The notes under the pieces are model-generated. The model did no database searches. It was not told the DNA's origin and worked only from the letters and a program-made list of their open reading frames with translations. Below are positions 34,525-46,137 of a DNA stretch of 64,000 nt, in pieces (the first letter of the stretch is position 1; every line of letters begins with the position of its first letter). The DNA lies in contig NC_084474.1 in NCBI RefSeq assembly GCF_027409185.1, forward strand, positions 11,401,382-11,465,381. Reading direction: 5' to 3'. The translations under genes were made by a program, and so were the position numbers. This stretch comes from Cynocephalus volans (Eukaryota; Chordata; Mammalia; Dermoptera; Cynocephalidae).

Positions 34525-34867
34525 TTATGCATCTCTCTTTTTTACCACACAAGCACTTGGAATGAAACATGAATGTCTTCCTTTCTCCGCATCCCCTGGC
34601 TGCACACCCACCTCTGGCTCCCCACCTGGGTACCCAGTGTCCACTGCTCAGTACCCAGCATCCTAGCTCATTCTCTGCACATTTACACATATCTGTATAT
34701 CTTACTGCGAAACCATAAATGAGATCAGGATATAGGTCTGCTGGTTTTACTTGCTTTTTTTCATGATACAGTATGTTTTGAAAATTTTAAATGTCAGTAG
34801 AAATAATCTACCTTATTCATTTTACTTTCTGGGAAACTTTAAATATCAGTACAAATGAGTCTATCTT

Positions 34868-35048
34868 AATCTTTTTTTTTAATCTTTTTTTTTAAAGATG
34901 ACTGGTAAGGCGATCTTAACCCTTGACTTGGTGTTGTCAGCACCACGCTCACCCAGTGAGCTAACTGGCCATTCCTATATAGGGATCTGAACCCGTGGCC
35001 TTGGTGTTATCAGCACCACACTCTCCCAAGTGAGCCACGGGCTGGCCC
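34868..35048 (-). mobile_element. dimeric CYN SINE
   Basis: Reverse dimer ending GTGAGCCACGGGCTGGCCC with poly-T at the left. Confidence 0.93.
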
Positions 35049-35604
35049 TATCGTATTCTTTTTTGTGGCTGAATGGTACTGCATAGTGTGTATACTATAT
35101 TTATTTAACTACTTCTACCATGATAAACATACAGACTTTTTCACATTGTTTTGCTATTACCACACTTTCAGAAAGTAGAATTATTAGTTTTGTTTTCTCA
35201 TGTTTAATCTGATTTTAGTCTATCCGATGTCAATTTTTGTATTTAGTATGAGAGTAGGAGATAAGGCTCTTACTTAGCCATACATTGAACAGCCCATCTT
35301 TTCTTTATTAATTTAAAATGCTACTTTATTATATTTTAAAAATTATTATGCCTAATTCTACTTCTTGACTCATTAATCATATTTTCCTATCGCTATTTCA
35401 AAATCACAGTGTTTTAATTACTGAATAATTATAAAATGTTTGATTATCTGCTACAGCAAGTTAATCTATATTATACTTTTGCCTAAAAGCTTTTAGGCCA
35501 TTTTTATCATTAACTTTATTTCCTACATGAACTAAAAACAGCTTGACAAACTTTGAAATCTTTTTGGAGTTGTTTTAGGTTGATAGATCAACTTTTTAGA
35601 GTAT

Positions 35605-35667
35605 TGAGTCTTCTACAGTAACAATTCAGTCTCCTACAATAACGATTGAGTCTCCTGTAATAACAAT
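35605..35667 (+). repeat. three 21-bp tandem units
   Basis: Units of the form T(G/C)AGTCTYCTRYARTAACRAT repeat three times without spacing inside old L1 sequence. Confidence 0.8.
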
Positions 35668-35724
35668 GGTACATCTCTCCTTTTTTTTCTGGTTTTCTCT
35701 GCTGCATATTTCTTTTGGTTGCAT

Positions 35725-35830
35725 TTTATTTATTTATTTATTTTTTGCTGGACGGTTCAGGGATCAAACCCTGGACCTTGGTGTTATCAGCACCACACTC
35801 TAATAATCAATTGAACTAACTGGCCAGCCC
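35725..35830 (-). mobile_element. monomeric CYN SINE
   Basis: Reverse unit ending AACTAACTGGCCAGCCCC after a (TTTA)n tail. Confidence 0.88.
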
Positions 35831-36012
35831 CATTGTTCTGATATTGTAAACAGGATCTTTTTCTTATTAGATTTTACAATTTGTTATTGCTATTACATAG
35901 GAAAGTTATTGTTTTCTTTGCATGTTTATCTTGCATCATTAAGAAACAGGCACATGTACAAGAGCTTACAAATTTAATAAAAAGCAAAGCTAATATTAAA
36001 ATTAGAATATAA

Positions 36013-36128
36013 GGGGCTGGCCAGTTAGCTCAGTCAGTTAGAACATGGTGTTTTAACACCAAGGTGAAGGGTTCAGATCCCTGTACAGGCCAGCTGCCAA
36101 AAAATGAAAAAGAAAAAATTAAAAAATA
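36013..36128 (+). mobile_element. monomeric CYN SINE
   Basis: GGCTGGCCAGTTAGCTCAGT to CAGGCCAGCTGCC plus A-rich tail. Confidence 0.92.
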
Positions 36129-36728
36129 TGAAGAATAATTAAGGGCACAATTGTGTGATCTAATCTACAAATTACTTTCAGGGCTCTAAACAGTTCAGAT
36201 ATGCTTATCGTGACCACAAAGGGTTTAATGAAGGAGCAACTCCACCTGGTCCTTTAAGAAGAGGCAGCTTTGTAAGCAGTGGATTATCGTGACATTATAT
36301 ATGACATTTCATAGAGATGAGACTGAGTATGGCATATGCTTAAAGAGATGATTAGCATTTCTTGACAGATCAAAGGATGAAAGCTAAAAACCAGTGAGAA
36401 CAGTAGACGGAAGAATGGGTGGCAATTGTAGAGGCTTTCAAAGTCAAGTTGAGTAGTCTGGAATTAATTCAGTAAGTAAGGGGAACCATTTTTGGGTCAG
36501 AGAAGTGACACTCAGTAGAGCTGTGGAATTATTTTTGGCATACTGGATGCAATCTGGAATCACGGTAGTCCACTAGAAAGCTATTTCAATAATATAATCT
36601 TACAGAGAAAAGGGCCTGAAACAAAAGTAATTGTAAATAAATGAGGCATTTCCAAAGAAGAAAAAAATAGGATTAAAAAAATTGAATATGAAGGAAGAAT
36701 AAAATATTTATAACATTTTTATTTCATC
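36129..36728. other. no recognised feature
   Basis: No gene. The 36.37-36.62 kb part has the look of an ancient interspersed repeat but I cannot name it. Confidence 0.35.
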
Positions 36729-36832
36729 TTTTTTTTTTTTTTTTTGGTGGCAGCTTGCTGGTATGAGAATCTGAATTATTGACCTTGGTGTTATAACACT
36801 ACGCTCAGACCTACGGAGCTAACCATCCAGCC
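36729..36832 (-). mobile_element. monomeric CYN SINE
   Basis: Reverse unit with GGTGGCAGCTTGCTGGTATG and ending GGAGCTAACCATCCAGCCC. Confidence 0.88.
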
Positions 36833-36899
36833 CAAAATATTTTTATTTTACTAGAATAGAATAACAGTTGGATGATTACCAGAGTGGGTGGGAAGCAGT

Positions 36900-36988
36900 T
36901 TCTTTTTTTCTTTTGGCAGCTGGCTGGTACAGGGATCCGAATCCTTGACCTTGGTGTTGCTACCACTGTGCTCTAACCAACTAGCCCA
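36900..36988 (-). mobile_element. monomeric CYN SINE
   Basis: GGCAGCTGGCTGGTACAGGG to CTCTAACCAACTAGCCC, TSD GGAAGCAGTTT / GGAAGCTGTTT. Confidence 0.88.
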
Positions 36989-37755
36989 GGGAAGCTGTTT
37001 TAAAGAAAGATAAGAATAAGTTTGGGTTAGAACGTGTTTAGACGAGTATTGAAAGAGCAGGAAAATATTTTTGGTGTGGAACTGAATCTGAATGATTGGT
37101 GAGCTGAAATAGTTCAGCAGCACAGTGAGCAAGTTATCATTTACCAATCTGCTTTTGATTCGTGGTGCACTAAGACTTGAACCTTGTTGGGTTTCTACTG
37201 ATGTGGTTAAAGGGGCTTTATTGTTGCTTTTGTTTTGGTAGAAAATTATTAAACCTGTGAAAAATGATTAATTGGAGTGGATTGACAAAAAATATGGTTT
37301 TCTAAAAATTATAATTATGTTCAAGATAAGCCTTTTATAAAGGGTATTTTGGTGTTTTGTAAAGAATAAAGACAGAATTCTTTTAAACTTAAAGGTCACA
37401 TCACAGGGGTAAAGGAAGGAAAATAAGCAATGCTTTCAAGAACTACTGCAAAGGAATTATTTCTGTTGATGAACACTGCAGATTTTTAGCCTATAGAAAG
37501 TCACAAAATATGCATGCTACTTGTGCGTATCATAAATTCACTTCTTTATTTTAATCAATAAAGAATTATTGACTATTAAATAAGAAAACCAGTGGGAACA
37601 TTTCAGTTTCATGTAACTACTCACCACCCCTCCAATTTCTGGAATTCCAGAGTGTATCTTTTTCATGTGATAAATCTTGTGACTGAAATTCAAGCAACAA
37701 TATTAGATGGAAGTGGCGTAATATAGATGCATTTTGTTGTATTTTTAGTTTTGCT
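36989..37755. other. no recognised feature
   Basis: AT-rich, no gene or repeat recognised. Confidence 0.4.
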
Positions 37756-37822
37756 TTTTTTTTTTTTTGTCAGCTGGCCGGTACGGGTATCCAAACCTGT
37801 GACCTTGCTGTTATAAGGCTGT
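37756..37822 (-). mobile_element. truncated CYN SINE
   Basis: Poly-T then GTCAGCTGGCCGGTACGGGT and GACCTTGCTGTTATAAGGC. Confidence 0.8.
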
Positions 37823-38131
37823 GGAATTTTTTTTAAATGTACAATTCTATAGTTGTAACACATGTATAGATTCATGTAGACACCATCACAACCAGGATAT
37901 AGAATAGTTCCATCACTGAAAGACTTCCTCACTCTGCCCTTTATCATCATTCCCTCTCCAGACCTCCTAACCCCTGGCAACCACTAAACTATTCTCTGTC
38001 ACTATGGTTTTTTTGAGAATGTCACACAAATAGAATCATATAGTATACAACTTTTGAGACTGGCTTCTTTCACTCAGCATAATGCCTTTAAGATTCATCC
38101 AAATATCTCTGTATATAAAAAAATGCTCATT

Positions 38132-38229
38132 TGGGCCGGCCCATGGCTCACTCGGGAGAACGTGGTGCTGACAACACCAAGTCAAGGGTTAAGATCCCCT
38201 TATTGGTCATCTTTTTTTAAAAAAAAAAA
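38132..38229 (+). mobile_element. single-unit CYN SINE
   Basis: GGGCCGGCCCATGGCTCACT joined directly to the second-unit 3' end (CAAGTCAAGGGTTAAGATCC); target copies GCTCATTT / GCTCATTCC. Confidence 0.9.
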
Positions 38230-38477
38230 GCTCATTCCTTTTTATTGTACTATCATTCTGTTCTATGGCTACATCATCACCTGTTTATCCATTCACCCAC
38301 TAAAGGGTGTTTAGATTGTTTTTGGCTTTTGGCAATCATGAACAGAGCAGCTATAAACATTTATGTAAAGGTAATTATGTGAACATAGTTTTTAATTTAT
38401 CTAGGTTAAATACTTAGGAGTGGCATTGTTGGGTTATATGATAAAGTGTAGGCTTAATTTATTAAGAAACAGCCACA

Positions 38478-38625
38478 CAGCTGGCTGATCATCTCACTTG
38501 ATTAAAGCATAGTGCTGATAACACCAAGGTCAAGGCTTCAGATCCCCCTACTGGATAATTGCCAAACATGGATGAATGAATGAATGAATAGCAAAGGATT
38601 TTGAAAAAAAAGAAAAGAAAACGAA
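38478..38625 (+). mobile_element. diverged monomeric CYN SINE with (GAAT)n
   Basis: CAGCTGGCTGATCATCTCAC to GGATAATTGCC, then a (TGAA)n/(GAAT)n run. Confidence 0.8.
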
Positions 38626-39565
38626 ATGGCTACACTATTTTCCAGGGTGTCTGTGCAATTTCACATCACCACCAGCAATGTATGAGAGTTCTGGTAGCTC
38701 TACATCCTTGTCAGCACTTAGTATTGTCAGTATTTTTATTTTAGCCATTTTAATTGGTATGACTCTCACTGTAGCTTTAATCTGAATTTCCCTAATGGCA
38801 AATAATGTGGAATGCTGAATAATGTTGAATATGCTAATGGGTGTGAATTGGTATCTCATTGTGGTTTTGATTCATATTTCCCTAGTGATTAGCAATTTGA
38901 GAATCTTTTTATGGTGTTATTGGCAATTTGTTTATCTTTTCTGCAGAAATGTGTATTAAGATTTTTTGCCCATTTTAAATATCAGGTTGTTTTTCTTGTT
39001 GCTGTTGTTGAGTTATAGGAGTTCTTGATATATTCTAGATATTAACTACTTAACAGATATATAATTTCAAATATTTTTCTCCCATTACGTGAGATGTCCT
39101 TTCACTATGTTGATTGTGCCTTTTGATGCCCAGAAATTTTCATTTTGATTTAGTCCAATTTATCTATTTTTTCTTTTATTTTCTGTGATTTTTTTGTCAA
39201 ATTCAAGAAATCATTGCCAATTCTAATGTCATGAAGTTTTTCCTCTCTGTTTTTTCCTAATGATTTTACAGTATTAACTTTTACCTTTATTTCTTTGATC
39301 CATTTTGATTTGATTTTTGTACAGGGTGTCAGGTAAAGATTTACTTTATTCTTTCGCATGTGTTTATTCAGTTTTCCCAGCACCATTTGTTGAAAAAAAC
39401 CATCCTTTCCCAATTGAATGGTCTTGGCACTATTGTCAAAAATCCATTGGCCATATATACATAAGGGTTTATTTCTGGGATCCCTATTCTGTCCCATTGG
39501 TTTCTCTATCTGTCTTTATACCAGTACCATACTATTTTGAGTACTGTTGCTTTGTAGTAAGTTTT

Positions 39566-40041
39566 TCTTATCTTTCTTTTCTTTCTTTTTTTGATATGTA
39601 AAAAGTCTTTATTTGCAGGGGAGCAGGAATTTAATCAAATAGGCCAAATACCATGTCATCATCTGATTCATTGGATTCTTCCTTCTTCTCATCTTTCTTC
39701 TTCTCTGCTGCAGTGGAGGTGGAGTCAGCAGCAGGAGCTGCACAGCCTAGGACCGTAGAGAAAGCCACAGCCCCACCAGCAGGCACACTGGCAAGCTTGC
39801 CAATACCCTGGGCAATAAGGTCTTCAATCTTTTTTCCATTCAGTTCACTAATGACCTTGTTGAACTTGTCATTGTTTGCCTCAATGCCCATGCTGTCCAG
39901 GATCTTCTTGATGTCCTTTATGCTGGGGGAGGAGTTGCCCCCAAGATGGCCAGCACGTAGGAGATTTCCTAGAGCATCTCAGCATTGGAGGGGAGGTCTC
40001 ATGCCTGTGACCTTAGCAACATAAGGGAGGAAAAGGAAGGC
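39566..40041 (-). pseudogene. RPLP2: processed pseudogene of ribosomal protein P2
   Basis: A retrocopy of the acidic ribosomal stalk protein P2 mRNA. The minus strand keeps the 5' UTR (CTTTTCCTCCC), nearly the full coding region with KVISELNGKKIEDLIAQGIG, KLASVPAGGAVAFS and the P-protein tail (ESDDDMVFGLFD, where the normal tail has GFGLFD), an AATAAA signal and an A-rich tail. There are no introns, and a 13-bp TSD TGTAGTAAGTTTT (39553 and 40042) proves L1-mediated insertion. The third codon is TAG, and the N-terminal and Ala-rich segments are diverged; the open frame left is the C-terminal 86 residues. Not functional as RPLP2. Confidence 0.95.
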
Positions 40042-40060
40042 TGTAGTAAGTTTTGAAATC

Positions 40061-40130
40061 ACTGGTAACACGAAGGTGAAGGGTTCAGATCCCCATACAG
40101 ACTAACTGCCAAAAACCAAACCAAAACAAA
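40061..40130 (+). mobile_element. 5'-truncated CYN SINE
   Basis: TAACACGAAGGTGAAGGGTT to CAGACTAACTGCC and A-rich tail; target copies TTTTGAAATCA / TTCTGAAATCA. Confidence 0.8.
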
Positions 40131-40422
40131 AAGTTCTGAAATCAGAAAACATGAGTCCTCCAACTTTGTTCTTTTTCATGATTCATTTGCCTATTTGGGC
40201 TCCATATGAATTTAGGATCTTCTCCCCTCCCCAATTTCTACAATAAAAGTTTTTGGAATTTTGATATAGATAGCATCAAATTTATAGATTGCTTTGAATA
40301 TATTGTCATCTTAACAGTATTAAGTCTTCCAATCCATGAATATGGGATGTCTTTCTACTTATTTGTGTCTTTAAATTTTTTTTAGCAATGTTTTGTAGTT
40401 TCAGTGTATAAGCCCTTTGCCT

Positions 40423-40922
40423 TGAAGACTTGTAGCTGACTCAGCTACACAAGTAGTTCTATAAAAAATATTAATTGCATTAAAGGGGGCCACATTACTT
40501 GGATGAAACTTCCTGTTCCCAGAAACCCTTATTATGAGTTCCTGAAATTGCTGAAGACAAAGACCTCAACCCAGATTTGCTGACATCATAGAAAGTTACC
40601 AACTTATCTAAAAATTGCTTGGAATGTATCTTGTAACTATTTTATAGATTTATAACCATGTATTGTAACTTAGAACCAATCATTGGCTCTTCTGATATGT
40701 AATAGCTAATGAAAAAGAGACAGCTATGATAAAGAAAAGCCCCCTCTCTCATTCTTTGTTCTCCTTTCTAATTTTGCTATGTAAGTCCGTAACCTAGTGG
40801 AAAATCCCTAGAGCACTTCTCAATTCTGTTGGTTTGTGTTTACTGGGTTGATCCTCAAATTTGGCTCATAATAAGCCTTATAAATTTTCAAGCTTGCCTC
40901 TGCAGCCTCAATTCAGTTAATA
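40423..40922 (+). mobile_element. solo LTR candidate within L1
   Basis: The L1 sequence is interrupted by a 500-bp block bounded by GCCT on both sides (40419 and 40923), consistent with a 4-bp class I ERV target duplication. It starts TGAAGACTTG, has a CTCATAATAAGCC polyadenylation-like region near the 3' end, and ends GTTAATA rather than CA. Family not recognised; orientation inferred from the polyadenylation-like region. Confidence 0.5.
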
Positions 40923-41770
40923 GCCTCCTAGGTTAAATTTATTCCTAAGTACTTTCTTTGTTTTGATGGTGTGTTAAATGGAAGTGATTTCTTCATTTCC
41001 TTTTCAGATTATTCATGCTAGTGTATAGAAATGCAGCTGATTATTGTGTGTTGATTTTGTGTCCTGCAAGCTTATGGATTTTTTTTATTAGCTATAACCC
41101 CTAATCTTTTGTTTTCCCTAGTGTGTTCAGAACATATATGTTTGGATTTAGGTATACCCATTTTATTAGTGTTATTTTAGCCTCTTCCCCCTGTTGTTCC
41201 CCCTCTATTCACCATTCCCTGCCTTCTTCTGAGGTATTTGAATATTTTTTAGTATTCATTTTAAGTTATGTGCTGTGTTTTTGACTACATGTGTTTGTAA
41301 TTTATTTTTACTGGTTGGCTTAGGGATTACAATGTACTTATTTAATTTTTTACAGTCTATGTAGAAGCAATATTTTACCACTTTAAGTGGATTGTAGAAA
41401 ATTTATCACTGTATAGGTCTCTTTACTATCTCCCAATTATGTTGTAGTTGTTTCACATATTCCATCTGTATACACTGAAAATTCCATTAACAATGTTATA
41501 AGTTTTATTTTCTACTGTCAAACATCAAATATATTTCTTAAAACATTAGAGAGAAAAACAGTGTATTATATTTGCCCAGATATTTACTATTTCTTTTCTT
41601 TTCTTTTCTTTTTTGAATTTAATTTTGTCAATATACAATGTGGTTGATTATTGTGGCCCATTACTGAAACCTCCCTCCCTCCTCGCTCTCCTCCCTCCCA
41701 CCCAACAATGTCCTTTCTGTTTGCTTGTCGTATCAACTTCAAGGAATTGTAGTTGTTAGGTCTTCTTCAC

Positions 41771-41781
41771 CCCCAGGGTTT

Positions 41782-41842
<61 letters not shown>
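41771..41842. repeat. poly-T / (GT)n simple repeat in L1 3' UTR
   Basis: A 25-bp T run is followed by about 20 GT units; on the L1 sense strand this is (AC)n followed by an A run internal to the 3' UTR. Confidence 0.95.
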
Positions 41843-41844
<2 letters not shown>

Positions 41845-41861
41845 AATTAATTTATTTATTT

Positions 41862-44800
41862 TTAGCTCCCACCAATAAGTGAGAACATGTGGTATTTCTC
41901 TTTCTGTGCCTGACTTGTTTCACTTAATATAATTCTCTCAAGGTCCATCCATGTTGTTGCAAATGGCAGTATTTCATTATTTTTTATAGCTGAGTAGTAT
42001 TCCAGTGTGTAGATATACCACATTTTCCGTATCCACTCATATGATGATGGACATTGGGGCTGGTTCCAACTCTTGGCTATTGTAAAGAGTGCTGCGATGA
42101 ACATTGGGGAACAGGTATACCTTTGACTTGATTATTTCCATTCCTCTGGGTATATTCCCAGCAGTGGAATAGCTGGGTCGTATGGTAGATCTATCTGCAA
42201 TTGTATGAGGAACCTCCATACCATTTTCCATAGAGGCTGCACCATTTTGCAGTCCCACCAGCAATGTATGAGAGTTCCTTTTTCTCTGCAACCTCGCCAG
42301 CATTTATCATTCAGAGTCTTTTGGATTTTAGCCATCCTAACTGGGGTGAGATGGTATCTCAGTGTAGTTTTGATTTGCATTTCCCAGATGCTGAGTGATG
42401 TTGAACATTTTTTCATATGTCTGTTGGTCATTTGTATATCTTCCTTAGAGAAATGCCTACTTAGCTCTTTTGCCCATTTTTTAATTGGGTTCCTTGTTTT
42501 TTTCTTGTAAAGTTGTTTGAGTTCCTTGTATATTCTGGATATTAATCCTTTGTCAGATGTATATTTTGCAAATATATTCTCCCACTCTGTTGGTTGTCTT
42601 TTAACTCTGTTAACTGTTTCTTCTGCTGTGCAGAAGCTTTTTAGCTTGATATAATCCCATTTGTTTATTTTTCCTTTGGTAGCCCGTGCTTTTGAGGTCG
42701 TACTCATGAGGTCTGTGTCCAGTCCTATTTCCTGAAGTGTTTCTCCTATGTTTTCTTTAAGAAGTTTTATTGTTTCAGGGTGTATATTTAAATCCTTAAT
42801 CCATTTTGAGTTGATTTTAGTATATGGTGAGAGGGATGGGTCTAGTTTCATTCTCCTGCACATGGATATCCAGTTATCCCAGCATCATTTGCTGAAGAGG
42901 CAGTCTCTTTGCCACTGTATAGGCTTGGTGCCTTTGTAAAAGATCAGATGGCTGTAGGTGTGTGGGTTGATTTCTGGATTCTCTATTCTATTCCATTGAT
43001 CAGTGTGTCTGTTTTTATGCCAGTACCATGCTGTTTTGGTTATTATAGCTTTGTAGTATAGTTTAAAGTCAGGTAGTGTTATGCCTCCAGCTTTATTTTT
43101 TTTACTCAGCATTGCTTTGGCTACGTGTGGTCTTTTATTATTCCATATAACTGTCTGGATAGTTCTCTCCATTTCTGAGAAAAATGTCATTGGAATTTTG
43201 ATGGGGATTGCATTGAATTTGTATATCACTTTGGGTAGTATGGACATTTTCACTATGTTGATTCTTCCAATCCAAGAGCATGGGATATCTTTCTGTCTTC
43301 TTGTATGCTCTCTAATTTCTCTCAGCAGTGGTTTGTAGTTCTCATAGAGATTTTTCACATCCTTGGTTAACTCAATTCCTAAGTATTTTATTTTTTTGGT
43401 GGCTATTGTAAACGGACAGGCTTTCTTGATTTCTCCTTCTGCATGTTCACTATTGGAGAATAGAAATGCTACTGATTTTTGTGTGTTGATTTTGTATCCT
43501 GCTACTGTACTGAAATCATTTATCACCTCCAAGAGTTTTTTTGTAGAGGCTTTAGGCTGTTCGATATATAGGATCATGTCATCTGCAAACAGGGACAGTT
43601 TGACTTCATCTTTTCCAATCTGGGTGCCCTTTATTTCCTTCTCTTCTCTGATTGCTCTGGCTAGTACTTGCAATACTATGTTGAATAGGAGTGGTGAGAG
43701 TGGGCATCCTTGTCTAGTTCCTATTCTTAAAGGAAAAGCTTTCAGCTTTTCCCCATTCGGGATGATATTGGCAGTGGGTTTATCATATATTGCGTTAATT
43801 ATGTTGAGATACTTTCCACCTATACCTAACATATAGAGGGTCTTTGTCATGAATGAGTGATGAATTTTATCAAATGCTTTTTCAGCATCTATAGAGATGA
43901 TCATATGGTCCTTGTGTTTGCTTTTATTAATATGGTGAATCACATTTATTGATTTGTGTATGTTGAACCAACCTTGCATCTCTGGGATGAATCCCACTTG
44001 ATCGTGGTGAATAATTTTACGTATGTGTTGCTGAATTCTGTTTGCTAGTATTTTAGTGAGGATTTTTGCATCTATATTCATCAAGGATATCGGCCTGTAG
44101 TTTTCTTTTTTGGTTATATTTTTATCTGGTTTTGGTATCAGGATGATGTTTGCTTCATAGAATGAGTTTGGGAGTATTGCATCTGTTTCAATCTTTTGGA
44201 ATAGTGTGTAAAGAATCGGTGTCAATTCCTCTTTGAATGCTTGGTAAAATTCTGCTGTAAGTCCATCTGGTCCAGGGCTTTTCTTTGTTGGGAGCCTTCT
44301 GATAACAGCTTCAATCTCCTTTATTGTTATTGGTCTGTTCAGATTTTCTACGTCTTCATGGTTCAGTTTTGGGAGCTTGTGTGTGTCCAGAAATTTATGC
44401 ATTTCCTCCAGGTTTTCAAGTTTGTTGGCATATAGTTGTGTATAGTAGTCTCGAATGATTCCTTGTATTTCAGATGAATCAGTTGTAGTATCACCTTTTT
44501 CATTTCTAATTTTTGTTATTTGAATCTTCTCTCTTCTTTTCTTTGGTAGCCATGCTAATGGTTTGTCAATTTTATTTATCTTTTCAGAAAACCAACTTTT
44601 TCATTCATTGATCTTTTGTATTATTTTTGGGGTTTCAATTTCATTCAGTTCTGCTCTGATCTTAATGATTTCTTTCCGTCTGCTAACTTTAGGTTTGGAT
44701 TGTTCTTGTTTTTCTAGTTCTTTAAGGTTAGGTGTTAGGTTGTTCACTTGCCATCTTTCCATTCTTCTGAGGTGAGCATTTAATGCAATAAATTTCCCCC

Positions 44801-45838
44801 TTAGTACTGCTTTTGCAGTATCCCACAGGTTTTGGTATGATGTATCATTATTTGCATTAGTTTCAATAAATTTTTTGATTTCCTGTTTGATTTCTTCTTG
44901 GACCCATATGTCATTAAGTAAAATGCTGTTTAATTTCCATGTGTTTATATAGTTTCCAGAGTTTCGTTTGTTATGAATTTCTAGTTTTAATCCATTGTGG
45001 TCTGAGAAAATACATGGGATAATTCCAATTTTTTTTAATTTGTTGAGACTTGATTTGTGACCTAATATGTGATCTATCCTGGAGAATGATCCATGTGCTG
45101 ATGAGAAGAATGAATATTCTGAGGTTGTTGGATGGAATGTTCTGTAGATATCTGCCAATTCCAATTGGTCTAGAGTATTGTTTAGATCTTGTGTTTCTCT
45201 ACTGATTCTTTGCCTAGATGATCTGTCTAATATTGACAGTGGGGTGTTCAGGCCCCCTGCTATCATGGTCTTAGTGTCTATTTCCTTCTTTAGGTCTAAT
45301 AGAGTTTGTTTTATAAATCTGGCTGCTCCAACATTGGGTGCGTACATATTTATGATTGTTATGTCTTCTTGATGGATCAGTCCTTTTATCATTAAGTAGT
45401 GTCCCTCATTGTCTCTTTTTATGGTTTTTAGTTTAAAGTCTATTTTGTCAGATATAAGAATAGCTACTCCAGCTCGTTTTTCTTTTGTTTGCATGGTAAA
45501 TCTTTTTCCTTCTTTTCACTCCTAATCTATGTGAGTCTTTATGGGTGAGGTGGGTCTCTTGAAGGCAGCATATAGTTAGGTCCTCCTTTTTTATCCAGTC
45601 AGCCAGTCTGTGTCTTTTGATTGGGGAATTTAAGCCTTTTACATTAAGAGTTGTTATTGAGGGCCGAGCCCGTGGCGCACTCGGGAGATTGCGGTTCTGG
45701 GAGTGTGGTGCCGCTCCCGCCGCGGGTTCAGGTCCTGTATGGGAATGGCCGGTGCACTCACTGGCTGAGTACCAGTCACGAAAAGGACAAAAAAAAAAAA
45801 AGAGTTGTTATTGAAAAGTGTTGATTTATTCCCAGCAT
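41862..45838 (-). pseudogene. L1 ORF2 (endonuclease-reverse transcriptase), inactivated
   Basis: ORF2 starts MLGINQHFSITT (ATG at 45838). The apurinic endonuclease part shows [37 protein letters not shown] and [10 protein letters not shown]; the reverse transcriptase part has [25 protein letters not shown] and the catalytic FADDM; the C-terminal part ends EKYHMFSLIGGS. Lesions: a CYN-related SINE at codon about 13, a 1-bp frameshift near 45480, TGA at 44601-44603, TGA at 42885-42887 replacing a conserved Trp, and TAA at 42132-42134. Apart from these the frame is continuous over 1200 codons, so inactivation is recent relative to most L1 copies here. ORF2 normally nicks target DNA and copies L1 RNA in the nucleus. 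Confidence 0.95.
45661..45800 (+). mobile_element. GC-rich tRNA-related SINE in L1 ORF2
   Basis: GGGCCGAGCCCGTGGCGCAC opens it; a B-box-like GGGTTCAGGTCC and a 3' body (CCGGTGCACTCACTGGCTGA, CAGTCACGAAAAGGAC) precede the A tail. A perfect 14-bp TSD AGAGTTGTTATTGA (45647 and 45801) flanks it. The 5' part resembles CYN units but the middle and 3' end do not, so it is a different subfamily or family. Confidence 0.92.
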
Positions 45839-46137
45839 TTTATTGATTGTTTGGTTGTCTTAGGTGTCTTTTGTTCCTTGCTTTCAGATTCACTGTTTGT
45901 TTTCTGTGTTTGTTGATTACTTAGGTTGTAGATAGCCTTTTTGTTTGTTTGTTTTCTCTTCATGAATGCCATTTTTATTATACTAGGGGGTTCGGATTTT
46001 TCTTGGGTTTTTATGGCAGTGGTAGTTACTTTTCAGGAACCAAACCCAATACTCCCTTGACAATTTCTTGTAAGGGTGGTTGTGTGGTGGTGAACTCCTG
46101 CAGTTTTTGTTTGTCTGAGAAATATACTATTTGCCCT

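Larger units (their letters stand above)
34690..36000 (-). mobile_element. old L1M fragment, minus strand
   Basis: Antisense L1 landmarks: TTGTGGCTGAATGGTACTGC, TTTTAGAGTATTGAGTCTTC and TGGTACATCTCTCC. Interrupted by CYN copies at 34.87 and 35.73 kb. Confidence 0.55.
37830..41578 (-). mobile_element. old L1M element, minus strand, heavily interrupted
   Basis: Antisense L1 3' UTR and ORF2 text: CACTCAGCATAATGCCTTTA, GATTGTTTTTGGCTTTTGGC, TTTCCCAGCACCATTTGTTG, CAATCCATGAATATGGGATG. It holds CYN SINEs, the RPLP2 retrocopy and a solo LTR, and its continuation is found at 48168 beyond the young L1. It is the oldest layer of this nest. Confidence 0.8.

Noticed and set aside
42205..44775. + strand frames of 70-157 codons
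   Set aside because: They are antisense shadows of L1 ORF2 on the minus strand.
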